Shown: piece after piece, positions 39,323 to 48,080 of the stretch
Numbering within the stretch: the stretch's first letter is position 1
Layout of the letters: each line of letters starts with the position of its first letter
DNA from: Pseudomonas mucidolens
GTDB lineage: Bacteria > Pseudomonadota > Gammaproteobacteria > Pseudomonadales > Pseudomonadaceae
Direction of reading: 5' to 3'
Length of the DNA: 64,000 nt
NCBI RefSeq assembly: GCF_900106045.1
Contig: NZ_LT629802.1
Coordinates: 1,612,001 to 1,676,000 of the forward strand
The notes under the pieces: generated by a model
The model's input: only the letters and a program-made list of their open reading frames with translations
Databases searched by the model: none
What the model was told of the DNA's origin: nothing
Position numbers and translations under genes: made by a program

Positions 39323-40255
39323 GTGCGCTTGAACATTTTTAGTTTCCCCACCGCCCCGGACACGCCCGACAGCCAATTGCGCTGCGAGGCGCGCGACTGG
39401 CTGGTGCTGCTGACCTCCGGCCAAGCCACAGTGGCCGATGCCAAAGCCTTGCGCGATTGGTGTGCGCAGAGCCCGGAACATGCCCGGGCGTTCGAACAGG
39501 CCAAGGCACTGTGGCACCAGTTGGCACCGGCGTCCGAGCAAATGCGCGCACCACGGCATTTTGGCCGACGCGCCTTGCTGGGCGGGGCGATTGCAGCCTC
39601 GGCGGCCTTGTTCGTCGTGCAGTTCTCGCTGCCGGGGGGCGTTGCCGGGCTAGGCGCCGACTACCACACTGACGTCGGAGAACAGCGTCGGGTCGAGCTG
39701 CGGGACGGTATCCGCCTGGAACTCAATACCCAGACCCGGATCAGCCGGAGCGAGCAGGGAATCGAATTGCTCGAAGGCGAGGTCGAAGTGCTGGCCCACA
39801 CCGCTCAACCCCTCACGGTTCAGGCGGGCGCTGGCTGGTTAAGCGCGACCCAGGCGCGTTTCAATGTGCGCAATACCGATCACAGTGTGTGTGTGACATG
39901 CATTGAAGGATGGCTAGCGGTCGAGGTTGGTGGGCGGAGCGTGCGCCTGGACAGTGGTCGCCAACTGACCTATGACGCCGCGGGGCTGGGAACGCCGGTG
40001 GCGGTCGACACCCGATCGGTCATTGCCTGGCGTGATCAGGTGCTGGTGTTCAATAACGCGCCCCTCGAGACGGTGATCGATGAAATCAACCGCTATCGGC
40101 CGGGGATGTTGGTATTGCTTAACCGTGAACTGGGCAAGCGGCGGGTGCAGGCGCGGTTCAGTTTGCAGCAATTGGCGGGCGTGGCGTTGTTGATCCGTGA
40201 CGCCTATGGCGCCAAATGCACCGAGCTGCCGGGTGGGGTGGTGTTGCTCAGCTAG
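39323..40255 (+). CDS. vreR: FecR-family anti-sigma factor, VreR-like
   Basis: 310 residues from the GTG at 39323. The cytoplasmic N-terminal domain has the FecR_N/DUF4880 pattern (ARDWLVLLTSGQATVADAKA, RDWCAQSPEHARAFEQAKAL). A single membrane segment lies at about 88-108 (LLGGAIAASAALFVVQFSL). The periplasmic part is the FecR domain (VELRDGIRLELNTQTRI) with an STN-like C-terminal domain (NNAPLETVIDEINRYRPGML). It holds VreI inactive until signalled, presumably through VreA. It is 30 bases after vreI. Confidence 0.9.
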   Translation: MRLNIFSFPTAPDTPDSQLRCEARDWLVLLTSGQATVADAKALRDWCAQSPEHARAFEQAKALWHQLAPASEQMRAPRHFGRRALLGGAIAASAALFVVQFSLPGGVAGLGADYHTDVGEQRRVELRDGIRLELNTQTRISRSEQGIELLEGEVEVLAHTAQPLTVQAGAGWLSATQARFNVRNTDHSVCVTCIEGWLAVEVGGRSVRLDSGRQLTYDAAGLGTPVAVDTRSVIAWRDQVLVFNNAPLETVIDEINRYRPGMLVLLNRELGKRRVQARFSLQQLAGVALLIRDAYGAKCTELPGGVVLLS

Positions 40256-40304
40256 TCGCGTTGAGCCTCAAAGATACGCAGCTTCGCTGGCCTCAGGCTT
40301 GACC

Positions 40305-40913
40305 TCAGTCCAGCGGCCCCAGCACCTGCCGATAATGTTCCACGCCCTGGGGCGTCTGGCGCACCAGGGTGATCTCCATCCCTGATGGGTTCTCCTGGCG
40401 ATTGCCGCTCAACTGCCGCCAGCCTTTGTCTTTGTTCCAAACGCGGACCTGCAGATCACTGACGTGGGTAAGCACTGCGACCCCGTTGTTGGGCGCCGGC
40501 AGCGGATAGCGCTCCCGCGCTGGCGCAGCGGCGCGGTATAGGGTGTTGCCCTTGAGCCACCAGCGCACCCGTTGCAGGCCATCGCCGGAGATCGGCGCGC
40601 TGCGGATCAGCTCCAGACCAAAGCCCTTGCTGTCGGAGCTGCGCACGGTGACGGACGCCAGCGCGTCGGGTGGAGGCGGTTGATCCTCACTGGGCGGTGG
40701 CGCCAGTTCAACCCCCGCCCGCAGATTGACGTCGAGTTGCAACTGGTTGAGCGCGCGCAGCAGCGTTTCGGTCTGTTCGGTGCTGGCCTGCAAATGGGCG
40801 TCGGCACGCGTGACGCTGTCCAGGCCGCGCCAGGCAATCAGGCTAACGATTGCCATCAGCATGATTGCCACCATCACCTCGATCAGGGTAAAGCCTTGCT
40901 GTGAGTTGTTCAT
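40305..40913 (-). CDS. hxcW: Hxc type II secretion minor pseudopilin (GspJ family)
   Basis: 202 residues. A prepilin leader MNNSQQG is cleaved before the methylated Phe; FTLIEVMVAIMLMAIVSLIA is the hydrophobic helix with Glu5. The larger globular domain and the late QVRVWNKDKGWRQL and GMEITLV strands fit GspJ. It is the larger of the minor tip pseudopilins and would complex with HxcV and HxcX. It overlaps hxcU by ATGA. It converges on vreR with about 50 bases between stops. Confidence 0.9.
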   Translation of the reverse strand: MNNSQQGFTLIEVMVAIMLMAIVSLIAWRGLDSVTRADAHLQASTEQTETLLRALNQLQLDVNLRAGVELAPPPSEDQPPPPDALASVTVRSSDSKGFGLELIRSAPISGDGLQRVRWWLKGNTLYRAAAPARERYPLPAPNNGVAVLTHVSDLQVRVWNKDKGWRQLSGNRQENPSGMEITLVRQTPQGVEHYRQVLGPLD

Positions 40914-41371
40914 GGTCGACTCACTACCCGCAGCACACCGGCTGCATCACGTTGCACGCTGAGGCGGTACTGGCCGTCCGAGAGGACGACGCGCAGCGGC
41001 GGGTTGATCCATTCGGCATTCAGTCGCAGGGTTTGCCTGGGCTCGATACTCACTTGCATCGGCGTGTTTTCCCAGGCACGCGGGTGCAGTTGCGGGTCGC
41101 CGTTGAAGTCATCCACGCCCGCACCGACCTCGCTATTGCGGCTGAAGCGATAACCCTTGGCATCGGCGCGCCAGGTGATCGCACGGCCGTCGACGCGGGC
41201 CTCGGCCTGGGCTATTTGCAGCAGTTGGCCCAAGCGGTCGGCGTCCTTGCGCAAAAGATGCAGCGGGTCGGGCTTGATGCTGAGACTGATGGCTGCGCTG
41301 GCGATACCGATGATCAGCAGCACCACCATCAGCTCGATCAAGGTAAAGCCTTGCTGTGGTCGATGGGTCAT
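40910..41371 (-). CDS. hxcU: Hxc type II secretion minor pseudopilin (GspH family)
   Basis: 153 residues. Prepilin leader MTHRPQQG followed by FTLIELMVVLLIIGIASAAI. The C-terminal domain has GYRFSR and LNAEWINPPLRVVLSDGQYR, typical of GspH. Divergent from hxcP with 87 bases between starts, which must contain both promoters. It overlaps hxcW by four bases at its 3' end. Confidence 0.9.
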   Translation of the reverse strand: MTHRPQQGFTLIELMVVLLIIGIASAAISLSIKPDPLHLLRKDADRLGQLLQIAQAEARVDGRAITWRADAKGYRFSRNSEVGAGVDDFNGDPQLHPRAWENTPMQVSIEPRQTLRLNAEWINPPLRVVLSDGQYRLSVQRDAAGVLRVVSRP

Positions 41372-41458
41372 GCTCGCTCCAAAAGGGTGAGCGGGTGAAA
41401 TAAAACCGTGAGAATTGCCCTGTAGGCTGTCGGGACGGACAAACAGGAGGTCCCGCCC

Positions 41459-41890
41459 ATGGCATTCACTGATCGCTTATCTCCCGCCCACGGCATCCAG
41501 GCCCTGGCGCTGTTGGCGGCGTTGGCCGGCGTTGTCGTCTGGACGCCGTTGTTGCTGACGTCCGCTGAATCCCATACCCCGCCGGTGGCGCCCCAGGCGC
41601 TGGCTGCGCGCAGTGAGAACCCGGCCCTGCAGTGGTTTTCCGATGCGCCGGCAGCCGTGCAAGTCAGGGTTTCCGGGGTGTTGGCCGGTGCCCGGGGGGC
41701 GGTGGCGATTCTCAGCCTCAACGACGGCCCGCCGCGCAGTTTTTTCGCCGGTGAGCGCCTCAGCCCCGGCGTACGCCTGGCGGCTATCGAGGGCGACGCG
41801 GTGGTGATCGAGCGCGGGGGCGAACAGGAACGGGTGCACCTGGACAAGTTGCCCGACGCACCGGTCTTGCCCATGCTCACTCGACCGTAG
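41459..41890 (+). CDS. hxcP: Hxc type II secretion inner-membrane component (short GspC family)
   Basis: 143 residues; AGGAGG eight bases upstream of the ATG at 41459. One N-terminal membrane helix (IQALALLAALAGVVVWTPLLL), then a periplasmic homology-region domain (VRVSGVLAGARGAVAILSLN, RSFFAGERLSPGVRLAAIEG). It links the inner-membrane platform to the secretin. It lacks the PDZ or coiled-coil C-terminal domain of longer GspC proteins. Its stop overlaps the convergent hxcV tail by 14 bases. Confidence 0.88.
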   Translation: MAFTDRLSPAHGIQALALLAALAGVVVWTPLLLTSAESHTPPVAPQALAARSENPALQWFSDAPAAVQVRVSGVLAGARGAVAILSLNDGPPRSFFAGERLSPGVRLAAIEGDAVVIERGGEQERVHLDKLPDAPVLPMLTRP

Positions 41891-42278
41891 CCTGTTTGTC
41901 TGGCGATGGCGGACGCGCGACTAATGTCTCCAGCCGCGCCAAGGGCGGCGCCTCACGGGCGGCGTCCAGGACCCGTACGTTGACCTTGAACAAGCGCCCG
42001 TCCGCCGTTGCGTCAATCACTTGCTCACAGCGCAGTTTCAGCCGGCCCTGATCGCACTCGAAGGTTCTGCGTCCCGGTCTCAAGCGTCCGTCCAGACGCA
42101 GTTCCGCCAGGCGACTCTGCGCCGCCAGCAACGCCATCGACTTGTCTCGCAACAGGCCGTTGCTCTGGGTCATCAACCCAGCCACACGCACCGCTGCGGC
42201 CATGGCCACCGCGATAATCGCCAGGGCCACCAACACTTCGATCAGGGTAAAACCTTCGCTCTTGCGACGGCCGCGCAT
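41877..42278 (-). CDS. hxcV: Hxc type II secretion minor pseudopilin (GspI family)
   Basis: 133 residues. Prepilin leader MRGRRKSEG then FTLIEVLVALAIIAVAMAAA, the GspI-type helix. The globular part (LRLDGRLRPGRRTFECDQGR, LFKVNVRVLDA) includes two cysteines. It lies between convergent hxcP and divergent hxcT, the exact position of its P. aeruginosa counterpart. The 148-base gap to hxcT has a small dyad CCGCAG-N6-CTGCGG at 42305-42322. Confidence 0.9.
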   Translation of the reverse strand: MRGRRKSEGFTLIEVLVALAIIAVAMAAAVRVAGLMTQSNGLLRDKSMALLAAQSRLAELRLDGRLRPGRRTFECDQGRLKLRCEQVIDATADGRLFKVNVRVLDAAREAPPLARLETLVARPPSPDKQATVE

Positions 42279-42426
42279 GGCGTCCTCGATAGCCGAAAAC
42301 AGGCCCGCAGACTAACCTGCGGACTTGACCGATTGGCGACCAAAGCTCCCGAGGTTTTTCAATACGCCTGACATGTAGTCTTGCAACACTGCGCGACGAA
42401 AAGCACTCAAGCCAAGGAATGTCGAG

Positions 42427-42876
42427 ATGGATATCGCGCACCGCAAGTCCCCGTCGCGTGGCCCTGCCGGCCAGCATGGCTTCACCTTGATCGAGATCAT
42501 GGTGGTGGTGGTGATTCTCGGGATCCTCGCCGCGATGGTCGTGCCCAAGGTTCTCGACCGGCCGGATCAGGCGCGGGCTACCGCCGCCCGCCAAGACATC
42601 GGTGGATTGATGCAGGCGCTTAAGCTCTACCGTCTGGATCACGGCAGCTATCCGAACATGACCCAAGGGTTGAAGGTATTGGCAGAGCGCCCGGCCGACG
42701 CGAAAAACAGTAACTGGCGCGCCTACCTCGAACGCCTGCCCAACGACCCATGGGGCCGTCCTTATCACTACCTCCATCCCGGCGCCAACGGCGAGGTCGA
42801 TGTGTTCTCCCTGGGCGCCGATGGCGAACCGGATGGCGACGGCGTCAACGCCGATATCGGCTCTTGGCAGTTGTAA
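42427..42876 (+). CDS. hxcT: Hxc type II secretion major pseudopilin (GspG family)
   Basis: 149 residues. A long prepilin leader (MDIAHRKSPSRGPAGQHG) precedes FTLIEIMVVVVILGILAAMV. The globular domain carries the GspG signatures RQDIGGLMQALKLYRLDHG, NDPWGRPYHYLHPG and a calcium-site loop VDVFSLGADGEPDGDGVNAD ending DIGSWQL. It polymerises into the pseudopilus that pushes substrates through HxcQ. First gene of the plus-strand hxcTXYZQ series. Confidence 0.95.
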   Translation: MDIAHRKSPSRGPAGQHGFTLIEIMVVVVILGILAAMVVPKVLDRPDQARATAARQDIGGLMQALKLYRLDHGSYPNMTQGLKVLAERPADAKNSNWRAYLERLPNDPWGRPYHYLHPGANGEVDVFSLGADGEPDGDGVNADIGSWQL

Positions 42877-42884
42877 GGCGCGGC

Positions 42885-43841
42885 ATGAACAGGCATTCGC
42901 CGATGACGGCGAAGCAGCGCGGCATGGCGATTATCAGCGCCTTGCTGATTGCCGCCGTGGTGGCGGTGATAGCCGGCGCGATGCTTACCCGGCAAACCGT
43001 CTTCACCCGCACCCTGGAGGCCGAGCAACTGCGCATCCAGGGCAGTTGGTTGTTGCAGGGCGGACTGGAGGCCAGTCGTCAACTGTTGTGGGAGGCGCGA
43101 CAGAAGGATGTGCTGACCCGGCTCGACCAGCCTTGGGCACGACCTTTTCACGGCGCTGTCGAAGGGCAACTGGCCGACGAGCAGGGTAAGTTCAATCTGC
43201 GCAATCTGATGAATCAACAGCTGCCGGACGCTACGCAGCTACAGAGCTTCCAGCGCCTGTGCCAGTTGATCGGCATCGATGCCAATGTCAGTCGTCGCAT
43301 CAGCCAGCGCGTGATCGCCTCCTATGACCAGCGCACAGGGCCAGCGCTTGATGCCTCGCCAGACATCGATGTCAGCAGCACGCGTGTCACCTCGCCTGAG
43401 GCGGCTGCCGAGATACGCCCGGCCACGTATCCGATGTTGCGCAGCGTCGATGATCTGGCCGCCATCAAAGGCCTGGAACCGGACGCCTTGAGGCGTTTGG
43501 CGCAGTATGTCAGCGTGCTGCCCGGCAATACCTGGGTCAACGGCAATACCGCCAGTGCCGAAGTGCTCAGCGCGGTGGTGCCGGGGCTCAGCCTGTCCCA
43601 GGCCCAGGCCCTGGTGAACGAACGTAACAGCGGTCGCTGGTTCATCAATCGCGGGGATTTTGTCAACCGCCTGCGCATGCCACGGATATCGGTGGACACG
43701 GTGCAAGTCGGGATCACCAGTGAGTGGTTTCGCTGGCAGGGCCAGGCTCGCCACGAGCAACGTCGAGTCAGAGGCGACGCGCTGTTGCATCGCCCCGAAG
43801 ACCGGCAACCGCGGATTATCTGGTGGCGGGTGGGCGCATGA
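42885..43841 (+). CDS. hxcX: Hxc type II secretion minor pseudopilin (GspK family)
   Basis: 318 residues from the ATG at 42885 (ATG at 42903 is an alternative). A basic leader ends RG before MAIISALLIAAVVAVIAGAM; like other GspK proteins it lacks Glu5. The large domain contains GQLADEQGKFNLRNLMNQQ and the helix-hairpin-like AIKGLEPDALRRLAQYVSVL. It sits at the pseudopilus tip. ATGA overlap with hxcY. Confidence 0.92.
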   Translation: MNRHSPMTAKQRGMAIISALLIAAVVAVIAGAMLTRQTVFTRTLEAEQLRIQGSWLLQGGLEASRQLLWEARQKDVLTRLDQPWARPFHGAVEGQLADEQGKFNLRNLMNQQLPDATQLQSFQRLCQLIGIDANVSRRISQRVIASYDQRTGPALDASPDIDVSSTRVTSPEAAAEIRPATYPMLRSVDDLAAIKGLEPDALRRLAQYVSVLPGNTWVNGNTASAEVLSAVVPGLSLSQAQALVNERNSGRWFINRGDFVNRLRMPRISVDTVQVGITSEWFRWQGQARHEQRRVRGDALLHRPEDRQPRIIWWRVGA

Positions 43842-44977
43842 CACGCCTGCGGATTGCCTTGCCACCCTTGGAACAACTGAGCGTCGATAGCCTGGTGCAA
43901 TTTGCCTGGCTGGACCGCGCCGGCCAGGTCAGTCGTGAAGGCCAGGCCAGTCTCGTAGCGTTGGGCCAGACCCATAAAACGTTGACGGCAGAATGCTTCC
44001 TGCACCCTCGGGACAGCCTGCTTGCCAGCCTGCAATTGCCGCAACTGTCCCCGGCCAAGGTCGCAGCCGCCGTGGCCTGTGCGGCCCAGGCGTTGATCCT
44101 TGGCCCGCTGGAGCAGATGCAAGTCGCCCACGGTCCCCGTGAAAGCGACGGCCAGGTCCAAGTAGGCTGGCTGGCTAAAATCCGCCTGGAACATTTGCAA
44201 CGGGTCTTGGCCCAGGCGCATATCAATCTGCGCGGTCTGTATCCGGCGCCCTATGCTTTGCCCGTACCGCCTGCGGGGCGGTTGACGGCAGCCTGTGTCG
44301 AAGGGCATTTGTTGATCCGCCAAAGCCTGCAGCAGGCGGCGTTGCATCCTTTGGGCGAGCAAGCGTTGCAAGCGTTGCTGAGCGCCGGCACTGATCTGCT
44401 GCCGGTCGAAGTGGGCGCCCCTCAACATTGGCAGGGACCCGTGCCGAACTGGGGCTTGCACGCTCGGCTCAAGCGCACGGGCGCCGGCAGCGCCGGTTGG
44501 GGCCGCGCGCTGGGACTATCGGCAGTGGCCGTGGCGGTCTGGGCCCTGGGCCTGAACCTGTACGCCGCGCGTCAGGTCAACGAAGGCCAGCAGCTCAAGG
44601 CGCGGATGGTGGCTCAGGTCAAACAGGCATTTCCCGAATTGCCGGTGATCCTTAACCCGCTGCAGCAGGCTCGTCAACAATTGGCCGCTCGCCAAAGCGC
44701 CACCGCCGATGGCGGCCAGCGTTTCAGCAACCTGTTGCAACTGGCGGGCAGCAACATGCCGTTCATGGTCGGCAGCGTTGAAACCTTGAGTTTCGAACAA
44801 GGCCGTCTGCAGCTGAATCTGCTGGCAGACAGTCGCAGCCCGGCGGTCGAAGGCGAGTGGCAAACCGCGCTCGCCCAAGCCGGTTTCACGGCGCGTCATG
44901 ATGCACAGAGCTGGACCCTCGAGCCGCTCACCGAGCCGGCCGACAGCACCTCGAATACGACGGCCGACGATGAGTAA
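43838..44977 (+). CDS. hxcY: Hxc type II secretion platform protein (GspL family)
   Basis: 379 residues from the ATG at 43838, coupled to hxcX. The cytoplasmic actin-like domain spans about 1-220, a membrane helix follows (about 229-246, ALGLSAVAVAVWALGLNLYA), then a periplasmic ferredoxin-like domain to the end. It recruits the HxcR ATPase to the membrane. It overlaps hxcZ by eight bases. Confidence 0.9.
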   Translation: MTRLRIALPPLEQLSVDSLVQFAWLDRAGQVSREGQASLVALGQTHKTLTAECFLHPRDSLLASLQLPQLSPAKVAAAVACAAQALILGPLEQMQVAHGPRESDGQVQVGWLAKIRLEHLQRVLAQAHINLRGLYPAPYALPVPPAGRLTAACVEGHLLIRQSLQQAALHPLGEQALQALLSAGTDLLPVEVGAPQHWQGPVPNWGLHARLKRTGAGSAGWGRALGLSAVAVAVWALGLNLYAARQVNEGQQLKARMVAQVKQAFPELPVILNPLQQARQQLAARQSATADGGQRFSNLLQLAGSNMPFMVGSVETLSFEQGRLQLNLLADSRSPAVEGEWQTALAQAGFTARHDAQSWTLEPLTEPADSTSNTTADDE

Positions 44978-45512
44978 GCGCGCCCTGGCCACGTATCAGC
45001 GGTTGCGGGACCAGTCTCGGGCGTTCTGGACGGGTTTGGCGGGGCGTGAAAGACGCCTGCTGGGCGGGGGCGGCGCGGTACTGGCGGGTCTGCTCGCATG
45101 GCTGCTGTTGATCGAGCCGGCCTTGAACAAAATCGACTACTGGGAGGCTGAAACACCGAAGCTGCGCACCCAGGCCGAGACGTTGCAGGTGCTGTTGCAG
45201 GACGTCAGCCCGGGCACGGGCGTGCGCACCGGGCAACGCCTTGAGACGGCGTTGCGTCAGGCGCTCGACAATGGCGGCCTGCAAGGCCGCTATCAGTTAC
45301 ACAGGGTGGAATCCGGCAGTTGGCGCCTGACCTTTGAGGCGGCCCCGGCAGATGCCGTGGTGAGCTGGTTGCTGGTCAACCCGCGTGCATTTTCCCTGGA
45401 GGTGTCCGAGGCGCGGTTGCAACGTGCCGGCGATGTCGTTGAAAACCCGGCTGGCAGCTTGTCCGGGACCGTTCGCATGGATCAGGCGCCTGGCGCTAAG
45501 GAAGCTTCATGA
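44970..45512 (+). CDS. hxcZ: Hxc type II secretion platform protein (GspM family)
   Basis: 180 residues from the ATG at 44970. A short cytoplasmic N-terminus, a membrane helix (GGGGAVLAGLLAWLLLIEPAL) and a periplasmic domain (TGQRLETALRQALDNGGLQG, SWRLTFEAAPADAVVSWLL). It partners with HxcY. It overlaps hxcY by eight bases and hxcQ by four. Confidence 0.9.
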   Translation: MSKRALATYQRLRDQSRAFWTGLAGRERRLLGGGGAVLAGLLAWLLLIEPALNKIDYWEAETPKLRTQAETLQVLLQDVSPGTGVRTGQRLETALRQALDNGGLQGRYQLHRVESGSWRLTFEAAPADAVVSWLLVNPRAFSLEVSEARLQRAGDVVENPAGSLSGTVRMDQAPGAKEAS

Positions 45513-47836
45513 AGTGGTCATTCGCGCCCTCCGCGCCGTTTCGTTTAGTTGCACCCTTGCTGTGGCTGGCACTCAGTGCCTGCAGCAACACTCAGTCACC
45601 GACGCAGTTGCTGGTGGACAGTGAGCTCGGCCAGCCTTTGGCGGATACACGTCGCAGTGGCGATGCGCTGCTGGACCGGCAGCGTGAGGTCGTCCAACGG
45701 TCTCGGGTGCAGCACCCGGTGACCAGCAAGGCGCGCGGCCACGCCGGAACGCCTGCCAAAGCGCCCAACCTGTTAGGTGATCAGCCGGTGCAACTGAATT
45801 TCGTCGAGGCCGATATCCAGGCAGTGGTGCGTGCCTTGTCGCGTGCTACCGGTCAACAGTTTCTGGTGGACCCCAGGGTAAAAGGCAACTTGACCTTGGT
45901 CAGTGAAGGCCAGGTCCCGGCGCATCAAGCCTATGACATGTTGCTGGCGGCGCTACGCATGCAGGGCTTCAGCGTGGTGGATGTCGGTGGCGTCGCACAG
46001 GTGGTGCCGGAGGCGGATGCCAAATTGCTCGGTGGGCCGATCTACAACGCGGCCAACCCCAGCGGCAATGGCATGCAGACCCGCACCTTCCGCCTGCAAT
46101 ACGAAAATGCGGTGAACCTGATCCCGGTGCTGCGTCCGATTGTTTCACCCAACAACCCGATCAATGCCTACCCCGGCAACAACAGCATCGTTATCACCGA
46201 CTATGCGGAAAACCTTGAGCGGGTAGCGCAGATCATCGATGGCATCGACACCCCCAGCGCCATCGACACCGATGTGGTGCCGGTGCAAAACGGCATTGCG
46301 GTGGACATCGCGGCGTTGGTTGCCGAGCTGTTGGAAACCCAAGGCGGCGATCAGACCCAGAAGATCAATGTGCTCGGCGATCCGCGCTCCAACTCGATCA
46401 TCATCCGCGCCGGCAGCCCCGAGCGCACGGAGCTGGCGCGTAACCTGATCCACAAGCTCGACAACGCCCAGAGCAACCCTAGCAACATGCATGTGGTGTA
46501 CTTGCGCAACGCCCAGGCCGGCAAGCTGGCCCAGTCGTTGCGGGGGTTGCTCACGGGCGAAAGCGAGAGCGGTGTCAGTGACAATGCGCGCTCCAAATTG
46601 AGCACCATGGGCGCGCCTGGCGCCGGCGCGCAAGGCGCCTCCCAAAACAGCAGTGGCACGCCCACCGGTAACGGCGTACAGCCCGCAGGATATGGCCAGG
46701 ACAGCAACAGTGGTGCGAGCAATGCGAGCAACGACCAGGATACGGCCTTCAGCGCCGGTGGTGTGACCATCCAGGCGGACGCCACCACCAACACCTTGCT
46801 GATTTCCGCGCCGGAACCGCTGTATCGCAACCTGCGGGAAGTCATCGACATGCTTGACCAGCGTCGGGCCCAGGTGGTGATTGAAAGCCTGATCGTCGAA
46901 GTGGCGGAGGACGATGCCAGTGAGTTCGGTGTGCAGTGGCAGGCGGGTAATCTGGGTGGCAAGGGTGGTTTTGGCGGCGTCAACCTTGGTGGTAGCGGCC
47001 TGAATGCCGCGCCTGCCAGCAAGACCAGTATCGATGTGCTGCCCAAAGGCCTGAATATCGGCCTGGTGGATGGCACGGTAGACATTCCGGGCATCGGCAA
47101 GGTGCTGGACCTCAAGGTGCTGGCGCGGGCGTTGAAGAGCAAAGGCGGGACCAACGTCTTGTCCACGCCGAACCTGCTGACCCTGGACAACGAAGCCGCA
47201 AGCATTTTTGTCGGGCAGACCATTCCCTTCGTCACCGGCAGCTATGTGACAGGCGGCGGGGGCACCAGCAACAATCCATTCCAGACGGTGCAGCGTGAAG
47301 AAGTCGGGCTCAAGCTCAACGTGCGCCCGCAGATTTCCGAGGGCGGCACAGTGAAGCTGGATATTTACCAGGAGGTCAGCAGCGTCGATGCGCGGGCTTC
47401 GGGAGATGCGGGAACGGTGACCAACAAGCGGGCAATTGATACCAGCATCCTGCTGGATGATGGGCAGATCATGGTGCTGGGCGGGCTGTTGCAGGACGGT
47501 TACACCCAGAGCAATGACGCGGTGCCGTGGTTGTCGGATATTCCGGGGTTGGGGGCGTTGTTCAGGAATGAGGCGCGCAGTGTGAGCAAGACTAACCTGA
47601 TGGTGTTTCTGCGGCCTTACATCATCCGCGACAGTGAGGCAGGGCGCAGTATTACGCTTAATCGCTATGACTTTATGCGCCGCGCCCAGGGTGGACTGCA
47701 ACCGGAGCGCAGCTGGGCGATGCCGGATGTGCAGGCGCCGCAGCTGCCTTCGGTGGAAAAGGCGATTCCCGGGACGGGCCAGATGCCGAGGGCGGTGATT
47801 CGGGCGGTGCCGGTGCAGGGGAGTGGGGCGCAGTGA
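45509..47836 (+). CDS. hxcQ: Hxc type II secretion lipoprotein secretin (GspD family)
   Basis: 775 residues. Lipoprotein signal ends LSAC with Cys25 and Ser at +2, so it is sorted to the outer membrane without a pilotin, as reported for P. aeruginosa HxcQ. An N0 domain (about 83-160: NFVEADIQAVVRALSRATGQ) and repeated N domains lead to the secretin barrel, with ANTIM-like VVIESLIVEVAEDDASEFGV, VGQTIPFVTGSY and the late signature VPWLSDIPGLGALFR. A Gly/Ser/Asn/Gln-rich insert lies at about 370-420 between N domains. Its ATG overlaps the hxcZ stop. Confidence 0.94.
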   Translation: MKWSFAPSAPFRLVAPLLWLALSACSNTQSPTQLLVDSELGQPLADTRRSGDALLDRQREVVQRSRVQHPVTSKARGHAGTPAKAPNLLGDQPVQLNFVEADIQAVVRALSRATGQQFLVDPRVKGNLTLVSEGQVPAHQAYDMLLAALRMQGFSVVDVGGVAQVVPEADAKLLGGPIYNAANPSGNGMQTRTFRLQYENAVNLIPVLRPIVSPNNPINAYPGNNSIVITDYAENLERVAQIIDGIDTPSAIDTDVVPVQNGIAVDIAALVAELLETQGGDQTQKINVLGDPRSNSIIIRAGSPERTELARNLIHKLDNAQSNPSNMHVVYLRNAQAGKLAQSLRGLLTGESESGVSDNARSKLSTMGAPGAGAQGASQNSSGTPTGNGVQPAGYGQDSNSGASNASNDQDTAFSAGGVTIQADATTNTLLISAPEPLYRNLREVIDMLDQRRAQVVIESLIVEVAEDDASEFGVQWQAGNLGGKGGFGGVNLGGSGLNAAPASKTSIDVLPKGLNIGLVDGTVDIPGIGKVLDLKVLARALKSKGGTNVLSTPNLLTLDNEAASIFVGQTIPFVTGSYVTGGGGTSNNPFQTVQREEVGLKLNVRPQISEGGTVKLDIYQEVSSVDARASGDAGTVTNKRAIDTSILLDDGQIMVLGGLLQDGYTQSNDAVPWLSDIPGLGALFRNEARSVSKTNLMVFLRPYIIRDSEAGRSITLNRYDFMRRAQGGLQPERSWAMPDVQAPQLPSVEKAIPGTGQMPRAVIRAVPVQGSGAQ

Positions 47837-47881
47837 GTTGCGGCGATGAACATAGCCGTTGCTGTGGGGCACAGCCGTCTT

Positions 47882-47983
47882 CTGTAGGCGCGAGCTGGCT
47901 CGCGAAAAACTTGAGAACGCCTCGGAGTGCCAGATTTTTCGCGTCATCGTTAACGATCTTCGCGAGCAAGCTCGCTCCTACAG
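47882..47983. repeat. REP-pair (REPIN) between hxcQ and hxcR
   Basis: Inverted 25-base arms at 47882-47906 and 47959-47983 match at 23 of 25 positions. The spacer again contains CGTTAACGA but in the opposite orientation to the copies at 7367 and 52393, so this copy is inverted. Total length 102 bases. It occupies much of the 244-base gap that interrupts the otherwise overlapping hxc genes. Confidence 0.9.
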
Positions 47984-48080
47984 GAGGGGGAATGCGATCG
48001 CGAAAAATAGATCGACTGTCAGGCCGCCTCGCTTTTGAGGTTGAACTCAAGCGCCCCGTTCAACAAATAGGCCCTCGCCC

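Noticed and set aside
46145..47947. 600-codon minus-strand frame
   Set aside because: Antisense to hxcQ and extending into the REPIN; no recognisable domain.
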